From the NCBI GenBank assembly GCA_019828545.1, contig JACVRA010000077.1:1-64000 (forward strand): DNA of 64,000 bases, written 5' to 3'. The number at the start of each line of letters is the position of its first letter. The stretch's first letter is position 1. The stretch comes from Paracamarosporium sp. OC-R06-R3 (taxonomy: Eukaryota > Ascomycota > Dothideomycetes > Pleosporales > Didymosphaeriaceae). Made by a program: the position numbers and the translations under genes. The notes below the pieces were generated by a model that searched no databases, had not been told where the DNA came from, and saw only the letters and a list, made by a program, of their open reading frames with translations. Shown here piece by piece: positions 41,903 through 54,400 of this stretch.

Positions 41903-44900
41903 ATGCTTCGCAGAAGTACCCAAGCCGTGCTGGCAGCGTCCTCCTTGGGCTCGGTTGCTTATAGTCAGCATGTACTTGATTTAGGTGCTGTAGGATGGAC
42001 ACTGACCAGTCCTAATTTTTCGTACATTTCCGTACCTGGAAACGTACCATCACAAGTGCATTTGGACCTACGAGCTGCGCAAGTAAGCATTGCTCTCAGT
42101 AACCCGAACTACGCTAAATCAGTCAGGTCATCGGAGATCCATTATACGCTTTAAATGAATTTAATCTTCGGTGGATAGCATATTCAAACTGGACCTACAC
42201 ATCAGCACCTTTAGAATCTTTGTGAGAATATGCCTGGCTCATTGGTGGTTCCGAAAGCTTACATCATGCAGGCAAAAGAACGCCAGCGCTACATGGCTTG
42301 TTTTCAATGGACTTGACACGTTTACAAGCATCGAGTTTTGCGGTCAGCACGTGGCAGCAACAAATAATCAGTTCAGGCAATACTACTTTGATGTCTCGGA
42401 CTTTCTCAGTTCCTGTGACAGTCCAGTCTTAAGCATCAATTTCGGTAGTGCTCCAATCATTGCTAATGCTACGCGAGCTATTCCAGGCCAAGAGAGTAGG
42501 TGCACTCAGACATCGAGAAAACGACGCTGACGCTGTAATCAGCCTGGCCTTGGGGTGTCCAACAATTATATGAATTTCCTAATCGCGAGTACATCCGTAA
42601 AGAACAAAACGACTTTGGCTGGGATTGGGGACCTGCTTTCGCTCCTGCTGGTATCTGGCAGCCAGCATATATTGTCCAGCTACCGCCACAAAATGTGTAT
42701 GTTCGCAACACGCTCGTCGATATTTATCGTGAAGGACAGCACAATTTCTTCCCTCCGGATCAAACAAAGGATTGGGTTTTGAACGCAAGTATCGACTACC
42801 TTGGATCGTTGCCTTTGGGTGTGAACGTAGAATATACAGTATCAAATTCAGACGGCGACAACTTGATAACTGGACAACTCTCGAACATCACATCCGGAGA
42901 GGGAAGAATCACGGGGACCACATCAGTACCAGAAGGTGCTGTAGAGCTGTGGTGGCCGGTTGGAATGGGCCAACAGCAGCTGTACAACCTGACTTTGAGT
43001 GTTGTTGACAGTCGTAACACCTCAGTAGTGACTGTGACGAAGCGAATTGGCTTCCGCACAATCTTCAACAACCAGACACCCATCTCGCAGGATCAGCTAG
43101 ATCTTGGTGTAGCTCCAGGTAGCAACTGGCACTTTGAGATAAATGGTGAACAAAATCTAAAACGCTGTCCTGAGAAAGGAGTTATACTAATTTTTAATAC
43201 CAGGATACGAGTTCTACGCGAAAGGCTCAAACTTTATACCACCAGACCCGTTCTGGCCAACTGTCACGGAACCACGGCTACGTCAGTTGTTTGACAGCGT
43301 GATTGATGGCAACCAAAACATGCTCCGCGTCTGGTCATCCGGGGCGTACTCGCCGGACTTTATGTACGACCTTGCAGACGAGATGGGTATCTTGTTGTGG
43401 AGCGAATTCGAATTCGGTTGTGCGCTTTACCCAGTCAACGAGGAGTTTTTAGAAAATGTGGCGCAGGAGGTGGAGTATCAGGTTCGTAGAGTGAACCACC
43501 ATGCCTCTCTTGCCTACTGGGCGGGAGGCAATGAGCTCGAAAACTTGGAACTCCCGACAGTCAACAAGACAGCGCCCGAGGAGTACGCTAGATACCTTGC
43601 TGAGTATGAAACGCTCTTCCTTGACACCATCGCGCCCATAGTCCTTGGTAATTCCAGGAGCATCTCATATTCACCCTCGAGTACCACAAACGGCTGGCTC
43701 AGTCTGGACTTTTCCAAAACTCAACCAATTACCCAACGTTACGAGAATGTTACCGAAGGCTCACTTTACGGAGACACTGGTACGTATACCTATGGCATAT
43801 ACTTTTCAGATGCTAACAAAATCTAGATTTCTATAATTACAACTCCAGCCAACTTGGAAACTTTTCCCGTTATCCAGTTGGCCGCTTCGCGAATGAATTT
43901 GGCTACCACAGCATGCCTTCCCTCCAGAGTTGGCAGCAGGCCGTCGACCCCGCAGATCTCTACTTTAATTCTTCCGTCGTCATGTTGCGCGATCACCACC
44001 CACCTGCGGGAGGCGTAAACACATCGAATTTCTACAACGCTTCTATTGGTCAGGGCCAGATGACCATAGCAGCTCAGCAATGGTACCCTGTCCCGAATAA
44101 GACTGACTCTGTGGCAAACTTCTCAGCCTGGTGCCACACTACACAACTCTTCCAGGCTGAGTTTTACAAGTCTCAAATTGAGTTCTATCGCAGGGGAAGC
44201 GCGCTTCCAGAGCGTCAGCTAGGGTCGTTGTACTGGCAGCTCGAAGATCAATGGCAGGCACCTACATGGGCGGGTATCGAATACGATGGCAGGTGGAAAG
44301 TGCTACACTACGTTGCAAAAGACATCTACCAGCCTGTTATTATCTCAGCATTTCGAAACGTTACCAACAACGACTTCGAGATCTGGGTAATCTCGGACCT
44401 GTGGTCTTCTATTTCGGCATCGGTCAATTTGACGTGGTACGACTGGTCTGGAAACAAACTCAATATCAGTACAGATGCTGCATCGAACGTATCCGTTGGT
44501 GCAATAAACGGCACAAAGATTCTCTCTTCGAACCTCGATACCCTCCTCCAAGGTCAAGACGCCGCGAACACGCTTCTTCGAATGGACGTCTCCGCCCAAA
44601 GCTTTCTGCCAAACTCGAATGTCACACAAACTTTCACACATACGAATTGGTTCCACCCGACTCCCCTTTCAACTGCGAACCTCACTGATCCTGGTCTCGA
44701 GCTGAGTACCAACAACGATACTTTTACGGTAAGGGCAACGAGCGGAGTCGCAGCATTCGTGTGGCTGGATTATCCTGGCGGCGTGGTTCTCAACTTCGAT
44801 AACGATGGGTTCTGGCTCGCGAACGGTGAAGAGAAGGAAGTTGGCTACAAGGTGAAGAGTGATAGTACAGGAGGGAAGTGGAAGGATGGAGTGACGGTGA

Positions 44901-44938
44901 GAAGTTTGTGGAACAATACACTATCTGAAGGGTACTGA
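41903..44938 (+). CDS. mndA: Secreted GH2 beta-mannosidase
   Basis: Cleaves terminal beta-mannose from mannan- and galactomannan-derived oligosaccharides or N-glycan cores, outside the cell. Six exons (41903-42082, 42127-42221, 42272-42495, 42543-43145, 43204-43779, 43827-44938) sum to 2790 nt, 929 aa, the usual size of fungal beta-mannosidase A. A hydrophobic N-terminus ([20 protein letters not shown]) is a signal peptide. GH2 landmarks are [61 protein letters not shown] and [13 protein letters not shown]. The acid/base is Glu478 in GGNELE and the predicted nucleophile is Glu583 in [11 protein letters not shown]. There are many Asn-x-Ser/Thr sites, as in secreted glycoproteins. No other carbohydrate-active enzyme is adjacent. 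Confidence 0.95.
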
Positions 44939-47276
44939 GGTGGTCAGACCGCAAAAGCAAGGTGGAAAGGGATGAATCTGGTAGAGCAAAAGCACCAAAT
45001 TCAGATTATCTTAACAGCACTCCTATTACTCCTACGATGCAACATGAACGCGCTGTGGAAGTAGTTCCAATCGAATGCGATGACTTCCTGAGTGACTGAG
45101 TGCCTACTCGTTGGTTTACCAACGTCCAACGTCGTTTATGAGGAGTTCTTGATTTCTTTATCGACATCTTCTTGATTCCACCACTACTCATAGTGTCTTA
45201 TGGTAGCATGGTGAGTTGTTACCCTTGGCGATGGACCCAAGGTTGATTCTTGCTGAAATAATGAATGGGGTCTACATCAAAAGAAAAGCAGATAGCGAGA
45301 CATTTGATTCCTACATATATCTAGATACAAGACAAGCACTAAGAAAAGCACCAGTTCCTTGCCCAGCATTTGCAGTATACGTCCATTACTCAATCACAGG
45401 GTACAAGAAAATCCATCAAACCACTACAACTACACAGCTTGGCCTAAATGTAGGCATTCTCGCAGCTGCCAGCAGCGACATAGTCCGCTTCAATTTCAGG
45501 CAATAGTCTTAAGACAAACCGCATGCTCGAATCCATTAGCATGATTTGGATATAGATTTAGATTGTATACAGCAACTTTTGCGGCGCATTCCTCTTCGTG
45601 CTGGTCCAAAGAGAATAGCACGACCGCAGGAGGAAACGCCTGCCTAGTAAATCAAATCCAGCACAGTAGGCTTCATCGTCTCGAGCAGGCAGAAGTATTA
45701 GGGATTGGATCTCAGGCACGTGGTGACATATTCCTCGACTTGGAGGTCAAACTGGGTATCCAATATGTCCACACCAACCATACGCTATGCCCATCACTTA
45801 ACACTTGTTGAATCATCAACATAGTTCCACCACCCTCATTACCACCCTTGAAAACGTGGCGACGGGAATTGTCTTGCGTTTGACTTATCAATATACAAAG
45901 TAGACAACTCGACATCCACCCGCTTCAAATCTCCGGCGTGAACGGGAAAGCGTTTCACAACACGTCATCGTCACAGTTGAAAGTGATGCCTAGTACCTCC
46001 CGAGTCATCCACATCGATATGCTAACGCGTATACATCCAAGCTGATAGAAGCCAAATGCCGTTCACGCACAGCTTCATCGCCAGCCACCCAAAGCACCAA
46101 GAAAACACAGGAAGATCCGACGAAGGGCAAACGCTATGCAAATTCCGAGATGCTGATAAACATCAAAGCTGAAGAACCGGTGTAGCACGAAGTATTACCA
46201 ACAAGTCCCGGTCTACCGGTGCCAGATGATACCAATGAAGAGAAGACAAATTGGACGCGAAACAAACATCTACAATGAACCTAGGTCTAAGCGTTTCCCA
46301 CACTGCTACCACGCGTTCTAGTCTCGAGTATTATCCTGACGAAGTCTTTCTACCTGTGCTATAGATCAGATGCCGATGGTAGCTCAGTGCAGACACCGAA
46401 ACGAGTATCTTCAAACAAGTCAGACAAGCCTGGGTATCTCACCTGGCTCATGGAAAGCCTTTCTCTGCGCAAAGCGGTATGAGAATGTCAAGTCGAAAGC
46501 AAAGACGAAATGCACGTCGTCGCTGAAGACTTGCCCCATCACTATCTCCTGCTGCTCCGTTACTGCTCTTTTCAAGAGACGTAATAATGTCGCTGCCGAT
46601 GTACCGTCTCACCACGAACACATCGTTCCGCCAAACATACTATAGGGACACGAGCATATCTACACGATGCTCCATCCCAAAGACAAGCAACGCACCTCCA
46701 TGCTCCCCTACCCACAATCCGCCGCAGCGATGCAATCCTACAAGCGGCACCGCTCACCCACGCAGCTAGCCACAAACGAGCGACACCCCGCTACTCCAAC
46801 TACCGACCCCTCCTCATTAATATGGCCCAACCAGAAATAGGCCCCTCACCCCCGATTCCAATTGGACGACGAATCCCCGCCGTACCGAACAGCTGCACGC
46901 AGACCCAAAACGGGCGCACACTCTAAGCGCCGCGCAAACACACAAGCACTTGGTTCGTGGGCCGGCGTGCGAGTTCCGACTAGGACGGAGAGATGCATGC
47001 ATGCAGGCGCGTGTCAGGCGGACAGATGACGTTCGAGCCGCATATGGCAGGATGGAGGTAGGAATTAGGGTATTTTCTGGATGAGGTCGCCGCGCTGGGT
47101 TGGGGGGTGAAGTGCAATATGGCGGTCGCGGTTACACTGCGTTGTCAGCGGGTGAGTGGTACGGAGGTGCTATGTGCGCTACTGTGCTCCCGCTGGAAGT
47201 GCGCTGCGTCGCTGATCCCGTGATCTACGCTTTTAGTACGTACTACGACGCGAGGAGAGGAGAGGCACGGCAGTGT

Positions 47277-47299
47277 GGATGGATGAATGGATGGATGGA
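47277..47299. repeat. GGAT/TGGA simple repeat, slightly imperfect
   Basis: Runs of ggat with one gaat interruption. A simple sequence repeat only. Confidence 0.7.
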
Positions 47300-48592
47300 G
47301 AAGCGACGTCGCACCGTCTCTCGCTCCCCTTGACACGACGGCGACGATGTCGTCGCGTCGGGTAAGACGTAACAGGATGGGATGCAAGATGGGCGCTGAG
47401 CTCAGCCCGCTGCTGTCGTGCATCCACACGTCTGCCATGTGCGGCTAGGAATCTCCTGCTCCGCCTGTGTAAGCTGCGCTAGCCTTGCAGGCCAAGGCCG
47501 CGCAATAAGACTCGCTAAATTAAGAAAACAGTGCTCCCTGTGCAGTGTGCACCCACGAGGAGTGGTTGAGGCCACACCACCCTTTGCAAACGGCTGTCTG
47601 TGTTTGCATTTCCGAAGGCTGGCATGCTGTTTATTGCTTGCAAAGGTTGGCGGGAGAAGGGGGCCGTGATCGTCGGGCACGTGGAGGGGTCGACAGGCAC
47701 CCCGCTTCACCGACGAGCTTCAGTTGCCTTTTTTGGGTCGCGACGGAGACAATCGCCACGGATGTGTAGCAGGATATGCGCGGGGGGTATCAGCCAAAAC
47801 GCCGTCTGCGCACACTTGTCGTTATCGTCGGTGCATTTCGACAATGCATGAGAATCACATCGTCACCGTTGATGGAGCGAAGGCGCTTACGGCCATCTCC
47901 GTCACAGCAAAGATGCCCTGCATGGCCTGCTGACCGTTGCTGCGACCCATGGGCTCGGCCCGGATTGGCTCGCATTCCGCCGCCGTCAAGATGCATGGAA
48001 CGGAAGCATATCTCGACACAGGCCCCTCAGGTCAGGGAATGCGGAGCGCATCACGCCCATGTGTGTGCCCTTGGAGCACCGCCCGCCATCCATCCACGGT
48101 GGTGAATTCGAGCAGGAGGCTGGGCTCTGCGGGGTAAAAGTGGGCATGCGCGATTGGCCTTCGTCATGCGAACGCACGGGTGCTGGGCAGAAAAGGTTTC
48201 GAAACACTGGCCACCGGCCCGTCTGGATTGGCTTGCCCCGTGCATGAACGCTCCAACTCCAGATGCGAACCGCCGCATGTCGCGTGGGCTAGCGCATCCC
48301 TGCGAACGCTCTCATGGGGACAAGTGTTCGAAGCGTAGCATCCTCAAGAATCTGCCAAACGTTACCTTTGCCTCGTCTGTCTAGTCTCGCTGCAAATGGG
48401 TCGAGTCGTTGCACGGAATGAACCCACCATCGCGCATCTTCCGCGAGGAATGGACACGGCGCACCGCGAGGTCATCTGTGTTGTGCAAGAGAATGATGCT
48501 TGGATATCCTATCGTCTCTCGTCGCGGACATGTACCTCGAAGCGTCGATACCCGTACATTGAATCAGCTGGCACACGCTCAATTTACGGACT

Positions 48593-48593
48593 T

Positions 48594-48624
<31 letters not shown>
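48593..48624. repeat. (TG)n microsatellite, one interruption
   Basis: A 32 bp TG dinucleotide run broken by a single A. Likely length-variable between strains; no gene effect visible. Confidence 0.9.
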
Positions 48625-50206
48625 CACCCTTGCCAACGGCCAATCTACGGCGTGGAAATTATCCCGCCCGTCCGTCCCAGCCTTTGGGGGCTGCCTTTTC
48701 CAAGCAGGAACAGACTTCACATGCAGCATCCCCAAACGTTGTTGCCTGGCAATGCCTGCGGGTGCGCAAGGGGCCGTGACTGGACCGAAGGATCATTTGC
48801 CGTATCATGTCGTTCGGGAATCACAGACACTATCATGGATGCCTTGGACGCCCTGAAGAGCCTCAATGACTCCCATCGCCCAGCAACACCGTCTGGACCC
48901 CGCATTGCGCGCGGAAGCTGATATCCAGCGCAAGGCTGAGACAAAGGCAGACGTAAGACGAGCCAAAGACGTCGTTTTGTTGATGCCCGTGCCGGGTTAC
49001 CAAGATTACGGGAAGATATCTCACCCTCTACACGGCCCAATCGTCGCGCATACCTCGCACACGGCGTGCTGCATCTGGCATCCGCCGTGGCCAGAGGGAG
49101 AAGCTGCCCCTAAATTTGTCGCAAACCCCCCCATGCAATAGACAGGTCGTATCAGCAGACGCAAGAAGGCGGCGGACCAGGGAGAGAGGCCGTCTGTACG
49201 CCGCACACCACCCTCAGCGCGCCCAACGGCCGCCCGCGACGGGTGGCTATTGGCTCCTAGCGGCCCGCGTCGCACACCCTCGGGCGCTCTCGTCAGCCGC
49301 CCAAGGGAAGAAGCAAGACGCAGAAGCTGAGTGCGCCAATCTTGAAGGATGCCCACGTTGTTTTTTCGGCGCAGCCTTCCATGCAGCGCGCAAGGCTGAG
49401 GCGACGTGCAGTCATATGCGCTATTCTATGGCGCTGGAACCAAGGCAGCAGGCGCACACAGTCGCCAATAGCGAGCCGAACGCGGGATATGCAAGCGCCC
49501 GCTGGCCAGCATGGCACCTCGATCACTGTGATGACATCGCGCATGGGCGTATGGGGGGTCGCGATAATCATGGTGCATGCCGGGCTTTGTTTTTTGGGGA
49601 CGCGGGTGAGCTGCGACTGCAAGGTGCGTGGTAGCACAGAAGAAGCAAGTCAGCCAAAAGAACATAGGCCGAGACCAATGCGAGGTACCGTTCCTGCTGC
49701 CCATGTTTCACGTACCATGTGGCATGTCATCGCAGGTCTGAAAGGTAGTCCAGTCACCACTCAAGAGTTCAACGAGGCAGTAAGACAATCATGTAGAATA
49801 ATAGCTAATGTATTGGTAAAAATGCGTGGTATCGTTTTGACCTTGCGGTTGCCAACGAGCTTCTAAGCCCATATCTAATAACACCATGCCAGGTGGTAAC
49901 ATCGACCACTGTGATGCCAGCCAAACAGAAAAGAACCCAGAGAAAGCCATAACGATTGGAAAGGGGGAATCGTGAAGGAGAACTTTTCCCATGACCCACC
50001 CAATGCAGTTTCCTCCTAGTAGTACAGTTGGATCGTCCAGAAAATGCAGTGCAGAATTACAATTAAAAGCAGAAATGGACGCACGGGTATCTCGCAGTAA
50101 GAGCAAGGACTGAGTGCAAACAAACAAAACCAAAAAAAAAAAAAAGCAGTGACAATGAGAGGCCATAACATGGTCCCAACCAAGACAAACGCCAGCGCTA
50201 AGGCGT

Positions 50207-51412
50207 CTAGGCCGAGGGATAGCGAAGGATCTCTTCGCAGTTCGCATCGAAACGCATGCTCCAAAGACGCATGCCCGTCATGAGCTTCTCCGTCTTCTCA
50301 AGCTCACGGTCGCGACCGAAGATGGAGTCGACAAACTCGCAGCCGCTGTTCTTGCCCATAGCAAGAGGCTTCTTCTCTCCCGTCTCTTTCTTAGCGGCCT
50401 TCCACATGTAATCCTCGCATACCTTGAGGAGCTTGGCGAAGCGGATCCATAGACGCTCGCCACTCTCGAGGAAGTCCTCGACCATCTCGTGGTTCTCCTT
50501 CTTACGAATCTTGGGCATGGTCTCTTCAGCCCTTTTGACTTTGCCGGCAAGCTGGATGAGGAGGAGCCAAAGCTCACCCGCCATCTCGGCAAGGGGGGTT
50601 GCGGGTCCGTAATGGAAGACTGTCCAATCGTAGATCCACTTGCCGAGGGAGTTTGCGTCAAAGACACTGCCCAACAACATGATGGGCTCTTCGGTGGGGT
50701 CCCAATTCTTGTACGAGTAGCCAGCGGGGATACCGGCGCGGCGCGCGTCTTCTTCGGTTGCTTTTGCTGCCGTCTTGGTCGCAGGGGCGGGTCGCTTGGG
50801 CGTGGGCTGCGGCTGGGGACGGCTGGTGTGAGACGCACGTCGTGGACGGCTCGCCTTGGGCTCAGACTCATAGATTGGGACCTGATGGCGGACACGGTAA
50901 TCAGCATGACCGTACGTGTCGTGGCGTGAGTACGGTGGCGGTGGCTCTCGCTCGTAGACATAGTCATAGTCGTAGTCGCCATAGACGTCCTTGAGGTGCA
51001 CATAGCGCGCTGATAGCGACGGACGACGAGCCTTCTCACGATTGGAGCACTTGAGAGGCGTCGCGTCCGTGTCGCGGCGTTGCCGGCCCGTCTGAGCGTA
51101 ACCAAAATATCCACTTACAAATTCGGGCGTGCGCTGTGGCGTCTGGAAGTAGCGCGGCGACATGTATTGTGGGGTGTTGGCCCCGCGCGTCGAAGCGTAC
51201 GTGTTGTACTGCGGGGGAACGGCGTGCGACGCTCGTCGCGAGTGGCCCTGGACCTTGGGCGAGGCGTGCGGCGACGGCGAGGTGCCCTGGGGGCCGTAGC
51301 GGGGGGAGTAGTAGCCAGGGCCAGGCGACACGGGGGGCGTCTGGCGGTGCTGGTATCCGTCGTAGGGCATGTAGCCCGGAGAAGGCGTCGGGTACGGAGG
51401 AACGAAGTTCAT
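50207..51412 (-). CDS. Fungal conserved hypothetical protein with Pro/Tyr-rich N-terminus
   Basis: Single-exon frame from ATG 51412, 401 aa. Residues 1-210 are low complexity: Pro, Tyr, Ser and Gln-rich (PPYPTPSPGYMPYDGYQHRQ) with basic RR(A)SH patches and a YDYDYVYEREPPPPY segment. The C-terminal about 180 residues are folded and helical: GIPAGYSYKNWDPTEEPIML, DANSLGKWIYDWTVFHYGP, EMAGELWLLLIQLAGKVKRA and LMTGMRLWSMRFDANCEEIL. This C-terminal block looks like a domain found only in fungi; I do not know its name or function. Disordered N-terminus plus compact helical domain suggests a scaffold or RNA/protein-binding regulator. An upstream in-frame non-ATG extension is not used. Confidence 0.75.
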   Translation of the reverse strand: MNFVPPYPTPSPGYMPYDGYQHRQTPPVSPGPGYYSPRYGPQGTSPSPHASPKVQGHSRRASHAVPPQYNTYASTRGANTPQYMSPRYFQTPQRTPEFVSGYFGYAQTGRQRRDTDATPLKCSNREKARRPSLSARYVHLKDVYGDYDYDYVYEREPPPPYSRHDTYGHADYRVRHQVPIYESEPKASRPRRASHTSRPQPQPTPKRPAPATKTAAKATEEDARRAGIPAGYSYKNWDPTEEPIMLLGSVFDANSLGKWIYDWTVFHYGPATPLAEMAGELWLLLIQLAGKVKRAEETMPKIRKKENHEMVEDFLESGERLWIRFAKLLKVCEDYMWKAAKKETGEKKPLAMGKNSGCEFVDSIFGRDRELEKTEKLMTGMRLWSMRFDANCEEILRYPSA

Positions 51413-54400
51413 GGTGGTGCGCCCGGGAAGGAGAGCGGACAAGGGGGGAGAAGAGGGGGGCGCGCGCGACTGTGGATTTCACCACCTCACCTGTCGCAGG
51501 ATCCGTTTGTGTGTCGCTGTCGGGTGGAAAGCGGGAAGGAGAGCTCGACGGCAGGAGAGAAGGAAAGGCGGTTCTGTCGACAGCACATTGAGCTTTAGGG
51601 GGACGTTTTGCTAGAAAATGCCAGAAGGATCCAGAGGTGGGATCCCGGGTCGCGGTGTGGTGAAGTGCTTGGTAATGTGGGTGTTGGTACAAAGTAGCCT
51701 CAGAGGTGTGCGCGAAGCGGAGGGCCCGGCTAGGTTATGTACTCGGCGCATGCACTTGGGTTTCCACCCGCGGGTCGAAGCCTGACGGGGGGGAGCCTGC
51801 AGCCCATTTCCCCCCCTTGTCCGCTAGACGGCGGCCCCTGGCACCCCCGATCGCATTCCTAATCCATGGGTCTGACTATTGCTGCCGCTATATTACTGCC
51901 CGGGAGGCTAAGCCTGGCGCCTCAGCCTCCACGCGGCGAGGGTGGACGCTGCGCGCTCACGGCGAGGTGATGCCCGAGGGGGGTGGGTGACTTGGCACCA
52001 GCATGCGAACAGGAGGGCGCTGTGTTATTATTATTATTGCTGTATTGCTGTGTATTGGCGTCCAACCCACCCCCCAAACACCTGTAAGCCGTCGCGCGCC
52101 GCTGCTCGCTCCACTGCTCATGAAGATCCAACGTCAGGCAGCATCGTCAATGCAACCGGCCGGCCGTGTCCTGGCCCCGGCGGCACTCCTTCCTTCCACG
52201 CGGGACGGGCTCACGACGCACTCGGCCGCCGAGGACCAGAGCCCAAAGCCAGAAGCCATCGGCCAACATTCCCATCCGTCGCGAGGGCTAGCCTGGCCGC
52301 TACGCCAGACCGGCGTCGCGGAAGCGGTGGAAACTGGAGTGCTTCCGTCCCAGACGGCAAGCAAGCGTACCACAGTCTTGTCCAACGGCTCGTCTGGAGG
52401 CGCTGGGATGCCCTGCCCGCTCGTTGAGCCGCACCGTGTCCGAGTGTGAGCCCCCTTGGGGGTGTTGCGGTTGGACCGCCCAGCAATCTCCGCTCAGGGA
52501 AAAAAATTTTCTCGACAATGTCTCACAAATTGTTACTTGGATCATGCTGCTCCAGCGCTGCTGGTGGCCCGCATGTCTACTTACCGCTACTCTGAGCATC
52601 GCGAGCTTCTCTGCGGACGGCCCCGCTGCTGCACGCGCCCATGATTCGACACCAGGCAGCGAACAACACAGCGGACATGGTGCGATCTCCAGCCCGCAGC
52701 CGCCTTGTCTCGAAGCAGGTTTCCTCGACCGACGCCGCGCCTTGACTGGCTAAAACGGAACGCCATGGCCCGCTTCCTGCATGAAGGCCTCCTGCTTGAC
52801 TTTTGTTTCTGCCGCCATTTCCACCCTTGCAATCTCTCTCCAAAATCTTGGCGCACAAATAAATCGAATTTTGGATGCCTTCCCGCTGCCCCCATTGGCT
52901 CCCAGACCCTGTGTTTATCCCTGTGGCGCTCGACGGCTGCCCGCCCTACCGAGCCCACAACACACTTTCAACGTCAAAAAATCTCCCTACGACAACTCAC
53001 CTTGCGTGCCGGTGCTCTGCCTCTGACTCCTCCAAGCTGCTTGCTCCACTCCCCGTATCAGCGCCATTGGCCCCGTCTCACCGCGACACGGCCCTGCCTT
53101 ATCTCGAGGGCACGTCCGCACTGTCGCGATCCCTCTCAACGAATGCGCAATGGCCGCGTAAACGTTATGTATTTCCACCGCCCGGAACGCTGCTCCGTCG
53201 GTGCCAAACATCCTCGGGATACGGGATACGACCAGAGCACTGTGGTACATCTTCTGGCCAAGCCATGACGCAGCCCTACTCTTCGCCTTCACAGCCCTAA
53301 TGTGGGTTTGCAGCCTTCGAGGCCACGTTTGCTGCGCTGGCTGAGCAATACATATGCACGCCCGCTCTAGTGTCCACCTGTAATTCCCAAAATATTTCTC
53401 TAGCCGAGCGCGCATCGTCCAGTCCCGTCTCCCAGTGACCCCTGCGATCTGCGCTGTGTCAGGGTCTTGTGGCGGTGCAACTTTCTACCGATCACATGAC
53501 TCTCTACAATTTACCCATTCGGGTTCTAGACGATGGCGGCGCTTCCTGTGGCGACCGCCTGCTTCAGACGACGCCCCTCTGGTACAAGGGCTTGGCTCTG
53601 GGCTTGTGTCCATGCTCTTCTCCGTTTCCTGACATTGTCACTTCAACAAGTTCCTCGCGAAAGTCCGATAGACCCGCTTTGTCCGAAAGACCACACCCTT
53701 TCTTCGTCCGCATTATTGTCAGATAATTTGTTGGGGACTGCAAACGAAACATGTGATCAAAGCGACCCCAACGCACTATCGATCGGCTGGAGGCGAGACG
53801 AAACGACGTCGCCAACGCAGAGGCCTCGACCCTGGACTTGCCCCTCCAGCTCCAGCTATGACTCAAACAGTCCTCGCCTTCAAAACGACGCAACCAACGT
53901 CTGGTGACCGTGTTAATCGCCAGCTGTATCGTCCTTCACTGCCACTATCCATGAAAATCGAGGCAAATCGAGGCAAAGTGTATCATTGTCCAGGCGCAGC
54001 CAGAGGCGGGTTCAAGAGTAGTCAAGAGGTTGGTAGTGACTCATCTCTCAGGAGACATCATGCCTGTTAGCGAGCAACAATCCGACAGGCTTTTCCCGGC
54101 AACCTCACTGGAGCAGCAAACAAGCAGCATGCAAGCGGGCGGAGCTCCTGCGTCATACCATGTGTGTGTTCCCAATGCTTCGGAAACAAACTATCAATAG
54201 CCGCCCGCCAGTGTAGCCTCATCGTGGCTCCACGACCACGTCGCTGTTGTCGGTCGCCTATTTTTTGCAAGGTCCCTATCAGGCTTCCATTATCTGTCTG
54301 TTGCCGTTACAGGTATTTTGATTCATTACCGTGCTCCGCACGTTGTCTTTTTCAGGTTCGACTCCCGTGCGGAAACTAAGTACCGCCATCCCTGCTTGCC

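Larger units (their letters stand above)
44939..50206. other. 5.3 kb gene-poor stretch
   Basis: About 45.0-46.3 kb is of mixed composition with no domain-bearing frame. About 46.6-49.7 kb is GC-rich and therefore open in many frames on both strands at once, a sign of chance frames and not of coding. It contains a (tgga) cluster and a TG microsatellite. The last 350 bp is likely the 3' flank of the gene ending at 50207, with an A-run at about 50132-50144. Confidence 0.5.

Noticed and set aside
49789..50247. Hydrophobic minus-strand frame of 152 codons
   Set aside because: It overlaps the 3' end and flank of the gene ending at 50207. Its hydrophobic run comes from a poly-T tract on the minus strand.
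54340..54380. GGTTCGACTCC resembling a tRNA B box
   Set aside because: The flanking bases do not form a T stem, and no acceptor or anticodon stem was found upstream.
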